A stretch of DNA of 22,380 bases, taken from a virus. Below are positions 1 to 8,604 of this stretch, in pieces. The stretch lies in the IMG/VR virus record IMGVR_UViG_3300037119_000330, positions 1 to 22,380 of that record, one strand, 5' to 3'. Made by a program: the position numbers and the translations under genes. The notes under the pieces are model-generated. The model saw nothing but the letters and a program-made list of their open reading frames with translations. It ran no database searches and had not been told where the DNA came from. How positions within the stretch are numbered: the first letter of the stretch is position 1; each line of letters starts with the position of its first letter.

Positions 1-525
1 AGACCCCGTAGGACCGGTAACCGCAACGCTAGGCGCAAGCGCGTAGGTGACCGTGACCAGAAGGTCCGCAAACATCGCGTTCCACGAAACGCCACTGGTC
101 GCTCCGTTGGCTCCATAGAACGTCGGGAAGATCTCGTATGAAAGCTGCGAGACATCAATGCAAGGCTGCAACGCTCCCTGGCGATTCTGGAACCCACCGC
201 TATTGAAGACGAGATAGTCAAGCGACTGCATTCCACCGAATGTCGCTTCAGTACCAACAACGAATGTGACGACAGTCCCGGCCGGGGGAGCCTCCCCAAT
301 GGCCCAACCACCACCGACCTGGACGCGCACCCACTTAGGCACGCCCCCAGCGGGGATCGTCACGTCCTGAAGCCCGCCACTTATCCAGTAACCAACGACC
401 CAAGTCGAAGCAGAGTTGTCGGACAGAACGGCATGAGCGGTCGCGCCGCCTACCAACGTCGCTGCCGAACTATTGGCCTTAACTGCGGTGAAGGTGGCGT
501 CTGGCCTGACCGTAATCTGTGGCAT
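1..525 (-). CDS. Minor tail protein, partial (3' end beyond window)
   Basis: This frame is open from an ATG at 525 to the window edge, 175 codons without a stop, so the gene is cut off at its C-terminus. The ATG follows the tape measure stop by one base (TGACATG), which suggests translational coupling. The protein begins MPQITVRPDATFTAVKANSS and is rich in Gly, Ala, Val, Thr and Ser with alternating hydrophobic residues, as expected for beta-sandwich virion proteins. There is no signal peptide or transmembrane segment. In siphophages the gene directly after the tape measure usually encodes a distal tail or other minor tail protein; that assignment rests on position and composition, not on a recognised domain. 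Confidence 0.6.
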   Translation of the reverse strand, partial: MPQITVRPDATFTAVKANSSAATLVGGATAHAVLSDNSASTWVVGYWISGGLQDVTIPAGGVPKWVRVQVGGGWAIGEAPPAGTVVTFVVGTEATFGGMQSLDYLVFNSGGFQNRQGALQPCIDVSQLSYEIFPTFYGANGATSGVSWNAMFADLLVTVTYALAPSVAVTGPTGS

Positions 526-526
526 G

Positions 527-3500
527 TCAGACCATCGCCTTCAAGTTCTTCACCAAGGCCGTAGCGTCGGCACCCGTGCGGATGTTCGGGAACTCCAGAT
601 CGCCATAGAAGTGCAAGTGCGTCTCTCCATCGCCACCCTCATTGTCGCCATGGAGAGGACGCACTTGCACGGCCTCATCGTACAGCCCCTCGCCTACCCG
701 CATCAGGGTCCCACCCGGAGTGTGCGGAACGATCACACCGCCGCGTGCCAGCGCCGCATGGACGTGGTTCACGTGCTCCCGGAGAAGCTGACTGGAGAAC
801 TGGTGATCCTGACCGCGGAAGACGTTCTTGGCACCGGGGCCACCGTAGATCAATTCCTTCAAGTCGGGCTTGAAGCGGTCGTAGATCGCCCGGTTGATGG
901 CGAGCAGGTCGGTCGGGCTGTAGTTGATCATGCCGGTCGGTCCGGCGAGATCGACAGCCCGGTCAAGCGCGTGCCATGAAGTGTTGCCCGTGTATCGAGT
1001 GGTGGCCCCCGGTCGATAGGTACTGAGGATCGAGTGAGGCATCTTGATCCTGGCCAGGAAGTCGGTCACCGACCTCCACGAGCCTGCCCCACCGAACACC
1101 CCGCCCATCTGCCCCTTGGCGGTTCCCTCCCACTCCTGATCCACGCCACTGATCCAACTATCGACCCGATCGAGCAGACCCTTGGCACCTTCCCGAAGGA
1201 ACGGAACCGGAATCTGATTCAGGACGGCGTTGGCCGCAGACTTCAACGGGTCCCAGATAAGCTTGACCGCGCCCTCGCGAACCCAGCCAGACAGCTTGCC
1301 AAGAGCGCCCTTGGCGAAGCCGATACCGGCATCGAACACGTCCCCGATGCCGAACCCATCGCCATGACGCAAGCGCTTGTTGAGTGAGTCCTGGAGAGCC
1401 ATGGCTTGATGTGCGTACCGGGGGTCGGTCGGGATCACGTACTCCGGGTACCGGTTCGACCCCTCACCCACAATGGCCCGAGCGCCCGTGAACGCCCCGC
1501 CCGCTGCGCCCACGATGCCACCGGTTGCCATCTTGGGAACGGAGCCGCCCCCGCCCCCGCCACTTGACGGCAGGGCAGGCCAACTTACCTTATGGCTCGT
1601 ACCGGCAATGTCGATGTGCTCCATCAAGGTGACCCGAGCATCCACGCCAAGGAGATCGGCAATGGCGTTGACCGCCCTCGCCAAGAGGTTGAACATATCC
1701 ACGAAGAAGTTAACGCCGCCCTCGATCACGCCACCGATGACCCGCCACGCAGCCTGGAAGCCTTCAACGATGATGTTCCAGATCGGCTGAATCACCGACT
1801 CATAGAGCCAACGGAACGCTGCCTCGACCGGCCCCAGCGCCGCCCGGAATCCATCGAAGACCGGCCGGATGATGTGATCCATCGTCCATTCCAGACCCGT
1901 ACCGAAGGCATCCCAGGCAGCCCCGGCAAAGTCACGGATGTGTTCGAAGGCAGGAATCAGCACATGATCCACCACCCAGTTGAGAGCGTTCCAAGCAGGC
2001 TCAATCAAGTTCCGCCAGACCCACTGGATCTCGGTGCCGAGATCGTTCCACACCAAGACAACGAAGTCCCAGAGTTCCTGGAACACCGGGATCAAGATGT
2101 TCTGAACCACCCACACGAGCGCGTCCCAGATGATCTGGATGGCATCCCAGTGAATCTGAATGGCCCGAGCGAGCAGTTCCCAAGCAATCGCGCCGAGAGT
2201 GTAGAACAGGGTGAAGATAGGAATGAGGAAGCCGTCAAGGGCATCCCAGATCGCACCGAAGATCGCGCTGATCACGTCCCATGAAGTGCTAATGACGGCG
2301 ACGATCACGTCCCAGGCCGTCGAGATGACGGTGCCAAGGATTTCGAAGCCCAGTTGGATCGCATCGATGACGGGCCGTATCCCCGTCTCGTACAAGGTGG
2401 TGAGCGCCCCAACGAACGGACCGAACACGTGATCCGAGAGCCACTGACCCCAGCCCTCCAGGGTCCGAGCAATCGGAAGAATGATGTTGTCGTAGGCCCA
2501 GCCGCCCACGACCGATGCAAGGTTCTGGAAGAATCCGAAGATCTTGTCTCGCATGACCCACAGGCCAGCGATGATCGCTGCCGGAATGAGGATCGGCAAC
2601 ATGGGGAGCGCCAGCGCCGCGAGGAGAATCTTCGTCCAGTGATCCCTGAACCAATCCACAACACCGGACGCCAGTTCCTTGACCCGCTCCCACGCCTTTC
2701 GGAACGGCTCCGTGATCTTGTCGAACAGATCCATGGAGAGATCCTTGAACAAGGTTCCGAAGTCGAGATTGACTCCCATGTCCTCCAGCATCTTGGCAAT
2801 GTCGTCTTCAAGTTGCTTGTTCAGTGCCTCGATGTCGAACAGATCGCCCTCTGGCCCGAGCACGGTGTCGCCACCGAAGATCTCCATGTCCTCGGCCAGC
2901 GCTGCCGCATCCATCATCCGATCAATGAAGTCAGGCTCCTTGATCTTGGCGAGATCGGCCTCGATGGAAGACACCATCGAAGTGAGGGCACCCTCCATGT
3001 CCCGGATGAGCGCTTGGATGTCGCTGTACGACTGCTCCAACTGGTCTAGCTTGTCCTGCTCAAGATCAAGCTGCGCGTTGATCGCCTCGCGCCCGTCACG
3101 GGCTGCCTCTACCGCCGCCTCCTCGCGCTCGACCTGAGCGGCCAGACGGTCGTACTCCGGAGTGAGCGCTGCGACGATTGCTTGCTGTTCCTGGATCTGG
3201 GCAAGGATCTGATCGAAGGGCATCTCGTGGACGCCATGAACAAGGCGCTCGATCTGACGCTCCAGTGGATCGAAGTTGATCGACTTGGTGAGTTCCAGGA
3301 AGCGACCCTCAAGATCCAGAGCATCCAGTTGATCTTGGATATCCTGAATCGTCCGAGCCGTCTCCGTAAGACCACCGCGCTGATCCTCCAGTGCTTGAAT
3401 CTGAGCGTCATACACCGAGAGGATGTCGGACCCGGCCCCGGCTGCCCGGAGGCTCCCCTGCTCGCCCCGCAGAAGTTCGATCTCTCCGTTCAAGGCTGCG

Positions 3501-5908
3501 TACTTGTCCTTGATCTCATCGATCGAGATGCCCGCCTGCTCGAACTTCAAAAGTTCCAGGCGGAGGCGCTTCTGCGCCATCTCGTTCTCAAAGATCTGAT
3601 CCTCCATTGCCGTCATGCCCTCGATGGGAGTCTCGGCTAGCTCAGCGATCCGGTTGTTCGCCGCCTCGATGGTCGCCGCTACGGACTCAAAGGCATCACG
3701 GGACGACTCAAGTTGAACCTCCAACTGTCGAAGTTGATTGTCCGCTGCCGCCAGCGAGCGCTCCCACACGCCAACGACTTGGTTCTGAGCCGCAATCTCG
3801 CGAGCGAGGTTCGGCAACTCAGCTTCAAGTTGGAGGATGGAATCCACCATGGCGTTGGCCGGTCCCCCCGAACCCGGAACGGCAGCGGACACCGTGCTGG
3901 CCTGCTCCCGAAGCTCCTGCTCGCGGAAGGACCGCGCCTTGGGATTGACCGCCATCCCAAAGGCGTCGAGTGCCTGAGTCGCAGAGAAGATCGCCCCACG
4001 GATTCCCCGCAAGCGCTCAAACTGATCGAGGATTGTCGAGATACCGGCAGTCACGTTGTCCACGAGCGACGGCGAGTGCCGTGCAAACGGATTCAAGTAC
4101 TGGAGCATCTCCCAGATTTGCGTGACAGCATCGGCTACGACCCGAGCTACGGCCTCCAGGGCACGAGCGAAGATCCCCGGCAACTGAGCGAACGCCCTAC
4201 CGATACTCTCCACGATCTCAAAGACGTTCTCACGAAGATCGTCGTCAAGGATCAGAATGATGGCGGCGACTGCGGCGGCGACGAGTGCCGCCAGTGCCCA
4301 GACCGGAACGCCCATGGCGATCAGGCCGGAGGTGGCCGCGGCGATCGCAGCGACGAACTGACCGATGAACAGTCGGATCAAGGGAATGACAGCAGTCTGC
4401 GCCAGCCAGATCAGAGCACTTGCCAAGGGAACGATCGCCTTTACGATCACAACCCTAGAGACATAGGTCACGAAGCCGCCGAGTACGCCCATCAACTGAG
4501 CGAACGAAGCAACGACAGCGAGCAGGGGGCCGACCAGGAACACGAACGCAGCGCCCAGGAGAATGATCTTCCTCGTGGTATCCGAGAGCTTGGCGAATCC
4601 GTCAGCCATCTGAGCGAAGAATTGGATGACGCTCATGATCACCGGCATGAGAGGCAGGAACGCCTTAGCCATCGAGTTACGAATGGCGTTGGTCATGATG
4701 TCCCACTTGCGAGGGGACGATTCCAGAACCGCTTGCAACTCCTGTTGATACACCTTGTCGGTGCGAACCTGATCGCTGGTCGCCTCCATCGCCTTGGCAA
4801 AGATGCCGTTCTCATCGTTGAGATCGGCCATCAAGCGGGTGAACCTGTTGACCTGCCAACCACTCGACAGGATTCGGGTAGCGAAGTTCTGTGTCTCCAG
4901 CGTCGACTCGGAGAAGGCCTTGGCGATCAGTTGCAGCTTCTCGACAGCATCCCGACCCATCCACTGATCGCTCGTGACCGTGATCCCGAGACGCCCGAGC
5001 ACTTGCTCCATGTCCTGTGTGGGCGACACCAGGCGAGCAAGAATCGTGCGGAGAGCGTTACCGGCGTTGGCGGCGCTACCGGTGGCCGGGACGAGGGCTG
5101 CCGCCAAGGCTGCAAGCTCCTGGAACTCCAGACCGGCCGTGCGCGCCATGCTGCCCGACCGAACGAAGACATCGATCAACCCTTCCATGTTGATCGCCGT
5201 CTCGTTCTCGATGATGTTCAACATGGCAAGGTGCGTGCCAAGCTCACTAAGACCGTCGCCCGTCTGGATGGTCGAGAATTGCCACGCGGCCTGAATCGCG
5301 ATCAAGGCTTCAGTGGCCTCGACAGCCTCCATCTCACCGAGGATCATCATTTCCAAGGTGGCCTTGACGTTGTTGCCCAGACCGGCACCGGCCGACCCGG
5401 CTTGCGCCCAGGCGGCGGCGATGTCGAGCACCTCAACCTGATGCACGCCGAACCGCGTGCTCAGAAGCTCAAACGTCCTGTCGAGAGCCTTCAATTCCTT
5501 GTTGGCCGTCGCCGCGTCCATCGACAGGTCGCCATACACCTTGCGGATTCGGACGCGACTCCGCTCCAAGTCCTGATTGAACTTGAACAGCGCCACCCCG
5601 GCGAGCCCCAGAGGTAGCGTGAAGTTGTAGATCAGTTGTCGGCCAACCCACTGAAGGTTCTTACCCGCCCTTACGAGCGGATTACCCGACAGCGAATCCA
5701 GAAACTTCTTGTGTACTGGAGCCAACTGCTTGAGGGCAGCGTGGATCTGCTTGAACCCACCACCCATGGCAGTGCCCAGGCCCGCGAATCGAGCCTGAGC
5801 ACGCTGCGCCACTCGCTGAAGTCCGGTGATCTGATTGGCGGTCGCCTGGATCTGTTGCTGGGCCTGCCGACCCTGCGCCCGGATGATGATGGTCAGTGTG
5901 GCGTCCAC
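527..5908 (-). CDS. Tape measure protein with C-terminal M15-like peptidase domain
   Basis: This 1793-residue protein is the longest in the window. It would set tail length, fill the tail tube, and be ejected with the DNA. Residues about 110-330 resemble the TP901-type tape measure core (FNQDLERSRVRIRKVYGDLS, then an Ala/Gly-rich helical stretch). Residues about 445-555 and 1090-1120 are strongly hydrophobic, 700-970 are coiled coil, and 1140-1400 carry Trp-rich repeats. Near the C-terminus, SWHALDRAVDLAG (H1646, D1653) and EHVNHVHA (H1715, H1717) match the HxxxxxxD...HxH zinc-ligand pattern of M15 peptidases, so it may cut peptidoglycan cross-links. The start is GTG at 5908, with GAGG four bases upstream, 6 bases after the chaperone stop. 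The two tail chaperone frames immediately upstream give the classic order. Confidence 0.95.
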   Translation of the reverse strand: MDATLTIIIRAQGRQAQQQIQATANQITGLQRVAQRAQARFAGLGTAMGGGFKQIHAALKQLAPVHKKFLDSLSGNPLVRAGKNLQWVGRQLIYNFTLPLGLAGVALFKFNQDLERSRVRIRKVYGDLSMDAATANKELKALDRTFELLSTRFGVHQVEVLDIAAAWAQAGSAGAGLGNNVKATLEMMILGEMEAVEATEALIAIQAAWQFSTIQTGDGLSELGTHLAMLNIIENETAINMEGLIDVFVRSGSMARTAGLEFQELAALAAALVPATGSAANAGNALRTILARLVSPTQDMEQVLGRLGITVTSDQWMGRDAVEKLQLIAKAFSESTLETQNFATRILSSGWQVNRFTRLMADLNDENGIFAKAMEATSDQVRTDKVYQQELQAVLESSPRKWDIMTNAIRNSMAKAFLPLMPVIMSVIQFFAQMADGFAKLSDTTRKIILLGAAFVFLVGPLLAVVASFAQLMGVLGGFVTYVSRVVIVKAIVPLASALIWLAQTAVIPLIRLFIGQFVAAIAAATSGLIAMGVPVWALAALVAAAVAAIILILDDDLRENVFEIVESIGRAFAQLPGIFARALEAVARVVADAVTQIWEMLQYLNPFARHSPSLVDNVTAGISTILDQFERLRGIRGAIFSATQALDAFGMAVNPKARSFREQELREQASTVSAAVPGSGGPANAMVDSILQLEAELPNLAREIAAQNQVVGVWERSLAAADNQLRQLEVQLESSRDAFESVAATIEAANNRIAELAETPIEGMTAMEDQIFENEMAQKRLRLELLKFEQAGISIDEIKDKYAALNGEIELLRGEQGSLRAAGAGSDILSVYDAQIQALEDQRGGLTETARTIQDIQDQLDALDLEGRFLELTKSINFDPLERQIERLVHGVHEMPFDQILAQIQEQQAIVAALTPEYDRLAAQVEREEAAVEAARDGREAINAQLDLEQDKLDQLEQSYSDIQALIRDMEGALTSMVSSIEADLAKIKEPDFIDRMMDAAALAEDMEIFGGDTVLGPEGDLFDIEALNKQLEDDIAKMLEDMGVNLDFGTLFKDLSMDLFDKITEPFRKAWERVKELASGVVDWFRDHWTKILLAALALPMLPILIPAAIIAGLWVMRDKIFGFFQNLASVVGGWAYDNIILPIARTLEGWGQWLSDHVFGPFVGALTTLYETGIRPVIDAIQLGFEILGTVISTAWDVIVAVISTSWDVISAIFGAIWDALDGFLIPIFTLFYTLGAIAWELLARAIQIHWDAIQIIWDALVWVVQNILIPVFQELWDFVVLVWNDLGTEIQWVWRNLIEPAWNALNWVVDHVLIPAFEHIRDFAGAAWDAFGTGLEWTMDHIIRPVFDGFRAALGPVEAAFRWLYESVIQPIWNIIVEGFQAAWRVIGGVIEGGVNFFVDMFNLLARAVNAIADLLGVDARVTLMEHIDIAGTSHKVSWPALPSSGGGGGGSVPKMATGGIVGAAGGAFTGARAIVGEGSNRYPEYVIPTDPRYAHQAMALQDSLNKRLRHGDGFGIGDVFDAGIGFAKGALGKLSGWVREGAVKLIWDPLKSAANAVLNQIPVPFLREGAKGLLDRVDSWISGVDQEWEGTAKGQMGGVFGGAGSWRSVTDFLARIKMPHSILSTYRPGATTRYTGNTSWHALDRAVDLAGPTGMINYSPTDLLAINRAIYDRFKPDLKELIYGGPGAKNVFRGQDHQFSSQLLREHVNHVHAALARGGVIVPHTPGGTLMRVGEGLYDEAVQVRPLHGDNEGGDGETHLHFYGDLEFPNIRTGADATALVKNLKAMV

Positions 5909-5914
5909 GTCACC

Positions 5915-6738
5915 TCACCGCCGTCGCCCGCGCCCTCCGCCCGAGCGCGACGCCGCTGGCTTGCGACGGTTGCTCCGGGCTTCCTTAGCTTTCTTGTCAC
6001 GTTCGACCTGCACTTCGATGGAATGGATTATGTAGAAGTCATCCAATAGCTTGGGAGACTGATCGTAGATCCCTCCCATGACCGGAAGGTGATTCCATTC
6101 CCACGACTTGCAGAGGACATAGAGTCTCAAGGATTCGTGGATAGGACCCTCAATGGGCTTCTCTCGGCAATATTGACGGGCCTGCGTCTCTAGGACGCTT
6201 TTCCCTCCGCCTCCGCGACCTTGCGCTCACGGAGCTTCTGAAGTTCTGCGATCTGCTCATCGATGCCCTCGACGGTGATCTCCGCCATGAGCCACGGGTT
6301 GTGCTCGCGGACATCCTTCTCGATGATGTCGATGATCTTCGGGTTGGACGAATCCAGGAACTTGCGGAGGTTCGTCTCGTTGAACTCGATGGGCTGAAGC
6401 TCCCCGGTCGTCTTGTGCGCCGTGACGAGGCTCCACCCCTTGATCGCCGTCAAGAGAAGGTTGTAGCGCTCATCGCCAGACGCCACCTTCATCTTGGCGT
6501 CACCGGATACTCGCTCGACCGTCACCTCGCGGTTGGCCTTGTTGAGGTACTGGCGACGGTCACCTTCGTTGAAGGAACGGTGCTGGACCCATGACACGCC
6601 GTCAGGCAGCGTCACGGTGTATACCTCCGAGAAGCCGAAGTAATCGGCCTGGACGGAGATGTCGGGATTCACACCGGCTGCGACCATGGCAGCCCGAGCG
6701 CTATCTGCGGGGGTGGGGAGTGTGTCTGTGTCTTCCAT
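5915..6738 (-). CDS. Tail assembly chaperone, long frameshifted form (gpGT type)
   Basis: A -1 slip at 6205-6199 would join the upstream chaperone frame to a second frame that stays open to a TGA at 5915-5917. The fusion would be 274 residues: 180 from the first frame, then SVLETQARQYCREKP and onward. The added part contains WEWNHLPVMGGIYDQ and a basic Arg/Gly-rich tail. A Trp-x-x-LP-x-x-GG-x-YDQ pattern is typical of the downstream part of siphophage tail chaperones as I know them. The second frame has no good start of its own: the only candidate is a TTG at 6130 without a Shine-Dalgarno. In lambda the gpG and gpGT proteins bind tape measure and tail tube subunits and are absent from the mature virion; the same role is inferred here. 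Confidence 0.85.
6190..6738 (-). CDS. Tail assembly chaperone, short form (gpG type)
   Basis: This 182-residue protein lies between the tail tube gene and the tape measure gene, the standard place for the first tail chaperone. The start ATG at 6738 has a strong AGGAGG Shine-Dalgarno six bases upstream, consistent with the high synthesis expected of the short form. The N-terminal half has a beta-rich VTLPDGVSWVQHRSF segment, followed by a helical region with FNETNLRKFLDSSNPKIIDI and a charged coiled-coil C-terminus. No catalytic motif is present. It would work as a soluble assembly factor holding tail tube subunits and tape measure before polymerisation. A slippery heptamer just before its stop also makes it the N-terminal part of the long form. 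Confidence 0.88.
   Translation of the reverse strand: MEDTDTLPTPADSARAAMVAAGVNPDISVQADYFGFSEVYTVTLPDGVSWVQHRSFNEGDRRQYLNKANREVTVERVSGDAKMKVASGDERYNLLLTAIKGWSLVTAHKTTGELQPIEFNETNLRKFLDSSNPKIIDIIEKDVREHNPWLMAEITVEGIDEQIAELQKLRERKVAEAEGKAS
6199..6205 (-). other. Programmed -1 frameshift slippery heptamer GGGAAAA
   Basis: On the minus strand the zero-frame codons are GAG GGA AAA GCG TCC TAG, which places G GGA AAA in the X XXY YYZ arrangement of a canonical -1 slip site. Lambda uses the closely related GGGAAAG in its G-T pair. The slip lands in the frame encoding the downstream chaperone part, and no stop intervenes. The site lies two codons before the zero-frame stop. I did not find an obvious strong downstream pseudoknot by eye. 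Confidence 0.88.
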
Positions 6739-6776
6739 TTGTGGCCTCCTGAGCCTTTGTTGGATTGGTATTCAGA

Positions 6777-7802
6777 TCAAGCGATGGTGGGGTAGCTGTT
6801 CAGGATCGTCACCGTTGCGACCGGGGTCGCGAGAGAGGGACGGAGCGCCCGGATCTCGATGTCATGCTCGATCACGTCATCGCCGGAAGGGTCGAGACTG
6901 AACGGCGCGATCGCGGCCTGCGGAATCGTGATCGTCATGTTGTACTTAATGCCCGCGGTAGCGCCGGGAATATCTTCGTACGTCTCGACTTCGATCTCCA
7001 CGTCGTCCTTGAACGACTGCCCGAGAGGAGCGGTGGCCACCGGGGACCCCCACATGGCCGTGCGCCACAGAGCGGAGTCCTGCGGCCGGATGGTGACGGA
7101 CGCCGTGATCTCACGCCGCTTCTCGACCAGATCGCCCAGGAAGAATCCGCACAGGCGGTAGTCGTCATCTTCGAGGTTGTTGTTGATGTCGAGGCTGAAC
7201 GACTTGGCGGGAAGATCGACGCCACCCCAACGAACGCACACGTTCGTGCCCACCAGCAACGGCGACGAGTCGAGTCGTTGGTTGGCGATGATCGTGGGAG
7301 AGGCTTCCAACTCTTGCTCCAGCGCGATGAGGCCGACCGTGCCCATGAGGTAACCGTTGGCGTCGGCCTCCAGATGGAGCGTGTTGACCTTGGCGTCGGT
7401 GTACCGGAACGCCTCGTAGCCGTCAGCGATCTTCTCTTCGACCGACAGCCAAGGAATGGTCGTCGCGGCCGGAGTGATCGTGTGCAGGAAGCCAGTCGGG
7501 GCCGTGCCGGACACGATGCTCGTACCGAGAGCACCCTTCATCCACGTGGCGAGCGACTCCATGCGTGCGTAGAAGTCGTACTCCCCGGAGTACGAGATCG
7601 GGCCAAGCTGAGCATCGGGAATGTCCCGGCTGCCGCCGATCTCAGGGTCCGGGATGAGCAGTTCGCGGTTGCCACCGAGAGCGCCGGACCGGAAGAAGAT
7701 GAAGACGCCTTGGTTCGGCGCAACAGCACCGGGGCTCAGGTACGTCCCCTTGACCGCCTGGGTCTTGACCCCGACGTGACCAGCTTGAGACATGAATCCC
7801 AT
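6777..7802 (-). CDS. Major tail protein (tail tube subunit)
   Basis: This 341-residue protein starts at an ATG that overlaps the upstream stop by one base (TAATG). It sits between the head-tail joining genes and the tail chaperones, where siphophages encode the tube-forming subunit. The N-terminus (MSQAGHVGVKTQAVKGTYLS) and the alternation of beta-strand segments with short loops match tail tube proteins of phages infecting Gram-positive hosts. The C-terminal part has further beta-rich segments (YNMTITIPQAAIAPFSL). It would polymerise around the tape measure to form the conduit for DNA. A second ATG three codons downstream is a possible alternative start. The family call rests on position, size and composition, with no catalytic motif expected. 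Confidence 0.82.
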   Translation of the reverse strand: MGFMSQAGHVGVKTQAVKGTYLSPGAVAPNQGVFIFFRSGALGGNRELLIPDPEIGGSRDIPDAQLGPISYSGEYDFYARMESLATWMKGALGTSIVSGTAPTGFLHTITPAATTIPWLSVEEKIADGYEAFRYTDAKVNTLHLEADANGYLMGTVGLIALEQELEASPTIIANQRLDSSPLLVGTNVCVRWGGVDLPAKSFSLDINNNLEDDDYRLCGFFLGDLVEKRREITASVTIRPQDSALWRTAMWGSPVATAPLGQSFKDDVEIEVETYEDIPGATAGIKYNMTITIPQAAIAPFSLDPSGDDVIEHDIEIRALRPSLATPVATVTILNSYPTIA

Positions 7803-8131
7803 TACTTGCTGCCCTTCTGTGCGTCAGCCGCAGACTCTTGGGCTGCGACGGCCTTGGCAAGGTCTTCCTTGCTGAGCTTGTCCGCGTCGGGGACGGAGGT
7901 CGGCAGTTCGTTCACCGGAGGCTCGACCGGAGCGGCGGCGGGGACCGAAGGCTCAGGAACGGCCCGCAGGCGCTCCAGTTCCTCGCGCAAGTGGTCAGCC
8001 TCGGCATCGAGAGCCGCACCGCGGTACTCATCCACGCCGTCCGCGACGCTCTGGGCATTGGCGGTTCGCTGCTCACGGATCTGCTCCCTGAGAGCATCCA
8101 CCTCGGCTCGCTTCTCATCAACCGTACTCAT
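7802..8131 (-). CDS. Small coiled-coil protein of unknown function, tail region
   Basis: This 109-residue protein has an AAGGAG Shine-Dalgarno four bases before its ATG at 8131, which overlaps the upstream stop as ATGA. Residues about 5-60 are heptad-like and charged (EKRAEVDALREQIREQRTAN), predicting a coiled coil. A Pro/Ala-rich linker follows (VPAAAPVEPPV), then a short Lys/Ala helix (LSKEDLAKAVAAQESAADAQ). There is no transmembrane segment, signal peptide or metal-binding motif. I do not recognise the family. Its position between the tail terminator and the tube gene suggests a structural or assembly accessory. The frame extends upstream to 8182, but the Shine-Dalgarno supports the shorter start. 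Confidence 0.75.
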   Translation of the reverse strand: MSTVDEKRAEVDALREQIREQRTANAQSVADGVDEYRGAALDAEADHLREELERLRAVPEPSVPAAAPVEPPVNELPTSVPDADKLSKEDLAKAVAAQESAADAQKGSK

Positions 8132-8604
8132 GGCGCTCCTTGTGGTGTCGTCTCGGTCTGAATGACCAAATCGGTAGTGCATAGGAAGGTGAACCCGATA
8201 TCCAACCGGGAGGCCAGGAAGTCTTGCCTTTGCACGTTGTACTTCTTCACTCGCTCTACCGATCCGAAAAGGACTTCAGCTAGTCCCAGCAAAGCTACAC
8301 GGAGGCCGTCGTCTCGATACAGTATTGCCCTGATCGAGCGACAGTCCGCACCGTGCAGCCTGCGACCCTCGATGTCATCACCATGAACCAAGACGTTGGC
8401 GATTTGGACGATGTAGTTGTTCAATGTCGGCTCGTTCTGGCCGATCAAGTGCGAGTCGACGGCAGGCAGCCATGTCGTCGGGTAGACACCGATCGTGTTG
8501 CTATCAAGCGCGCTCAACGGGCGCGGTTCGACCAAGATCTCCGAGTTCATCAAGTTCTTCATTGACGCAACGATCGGATCTACGAAGTCCATCGGGAAGC
8601 TCAT
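8128..8604 (-). CDS. Tail terminator / head-tail joining protein
   Basis: This 158-residue protein begins MSFPMDFVDPIVASMKNLM at an ATG overlapping the upstream stop as ATGA. It has mixed alpha/beta character: a long first helix, a strand with VYPTTWLPAVDS, and C-terminal strands (RLDIGFTFLCTTDLVIQTE). Size and place fit the tail terminator family (lambda gpU type), which caps the tail tube and joins it to the head: it lies after the connector and virion morphogenesis genes and shortly before the tube protein. I assign it by position and overall character; the sequence has no diagnostic motif. An upstream in-frame extension to 8709 is possible but lies wholly inside the preceding gene. Confidence 0.65.
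   Translation of the reverse strand: MSFPMDFVDPIVASMKNLMNSEILVEPRPLSALDSNTIGVYPTTWLPAVDSHLIGQNEPTLNNYIVQIANVLVHGDDIEGRRLHGADCRSIRAILYRDDGLRVALLGLAEVLFGSVERVKKYNVQRQDFLASRLDIGFTFLCTTDLVIQTETTPQGAP

Noticed and set aside
3713-5617. A 634-codon plus-strand open frame
   Set aside because: Antisense to the tape measure gene, with no domain and biased composition.
5915-6130. The 71-codon downstream chaperone frame as an independent gene
   Set aside because: Its only start is a TTG without a Shine-Dalgarno, and the frame is open back to the slip site, so frameshift expression is the better explanation.
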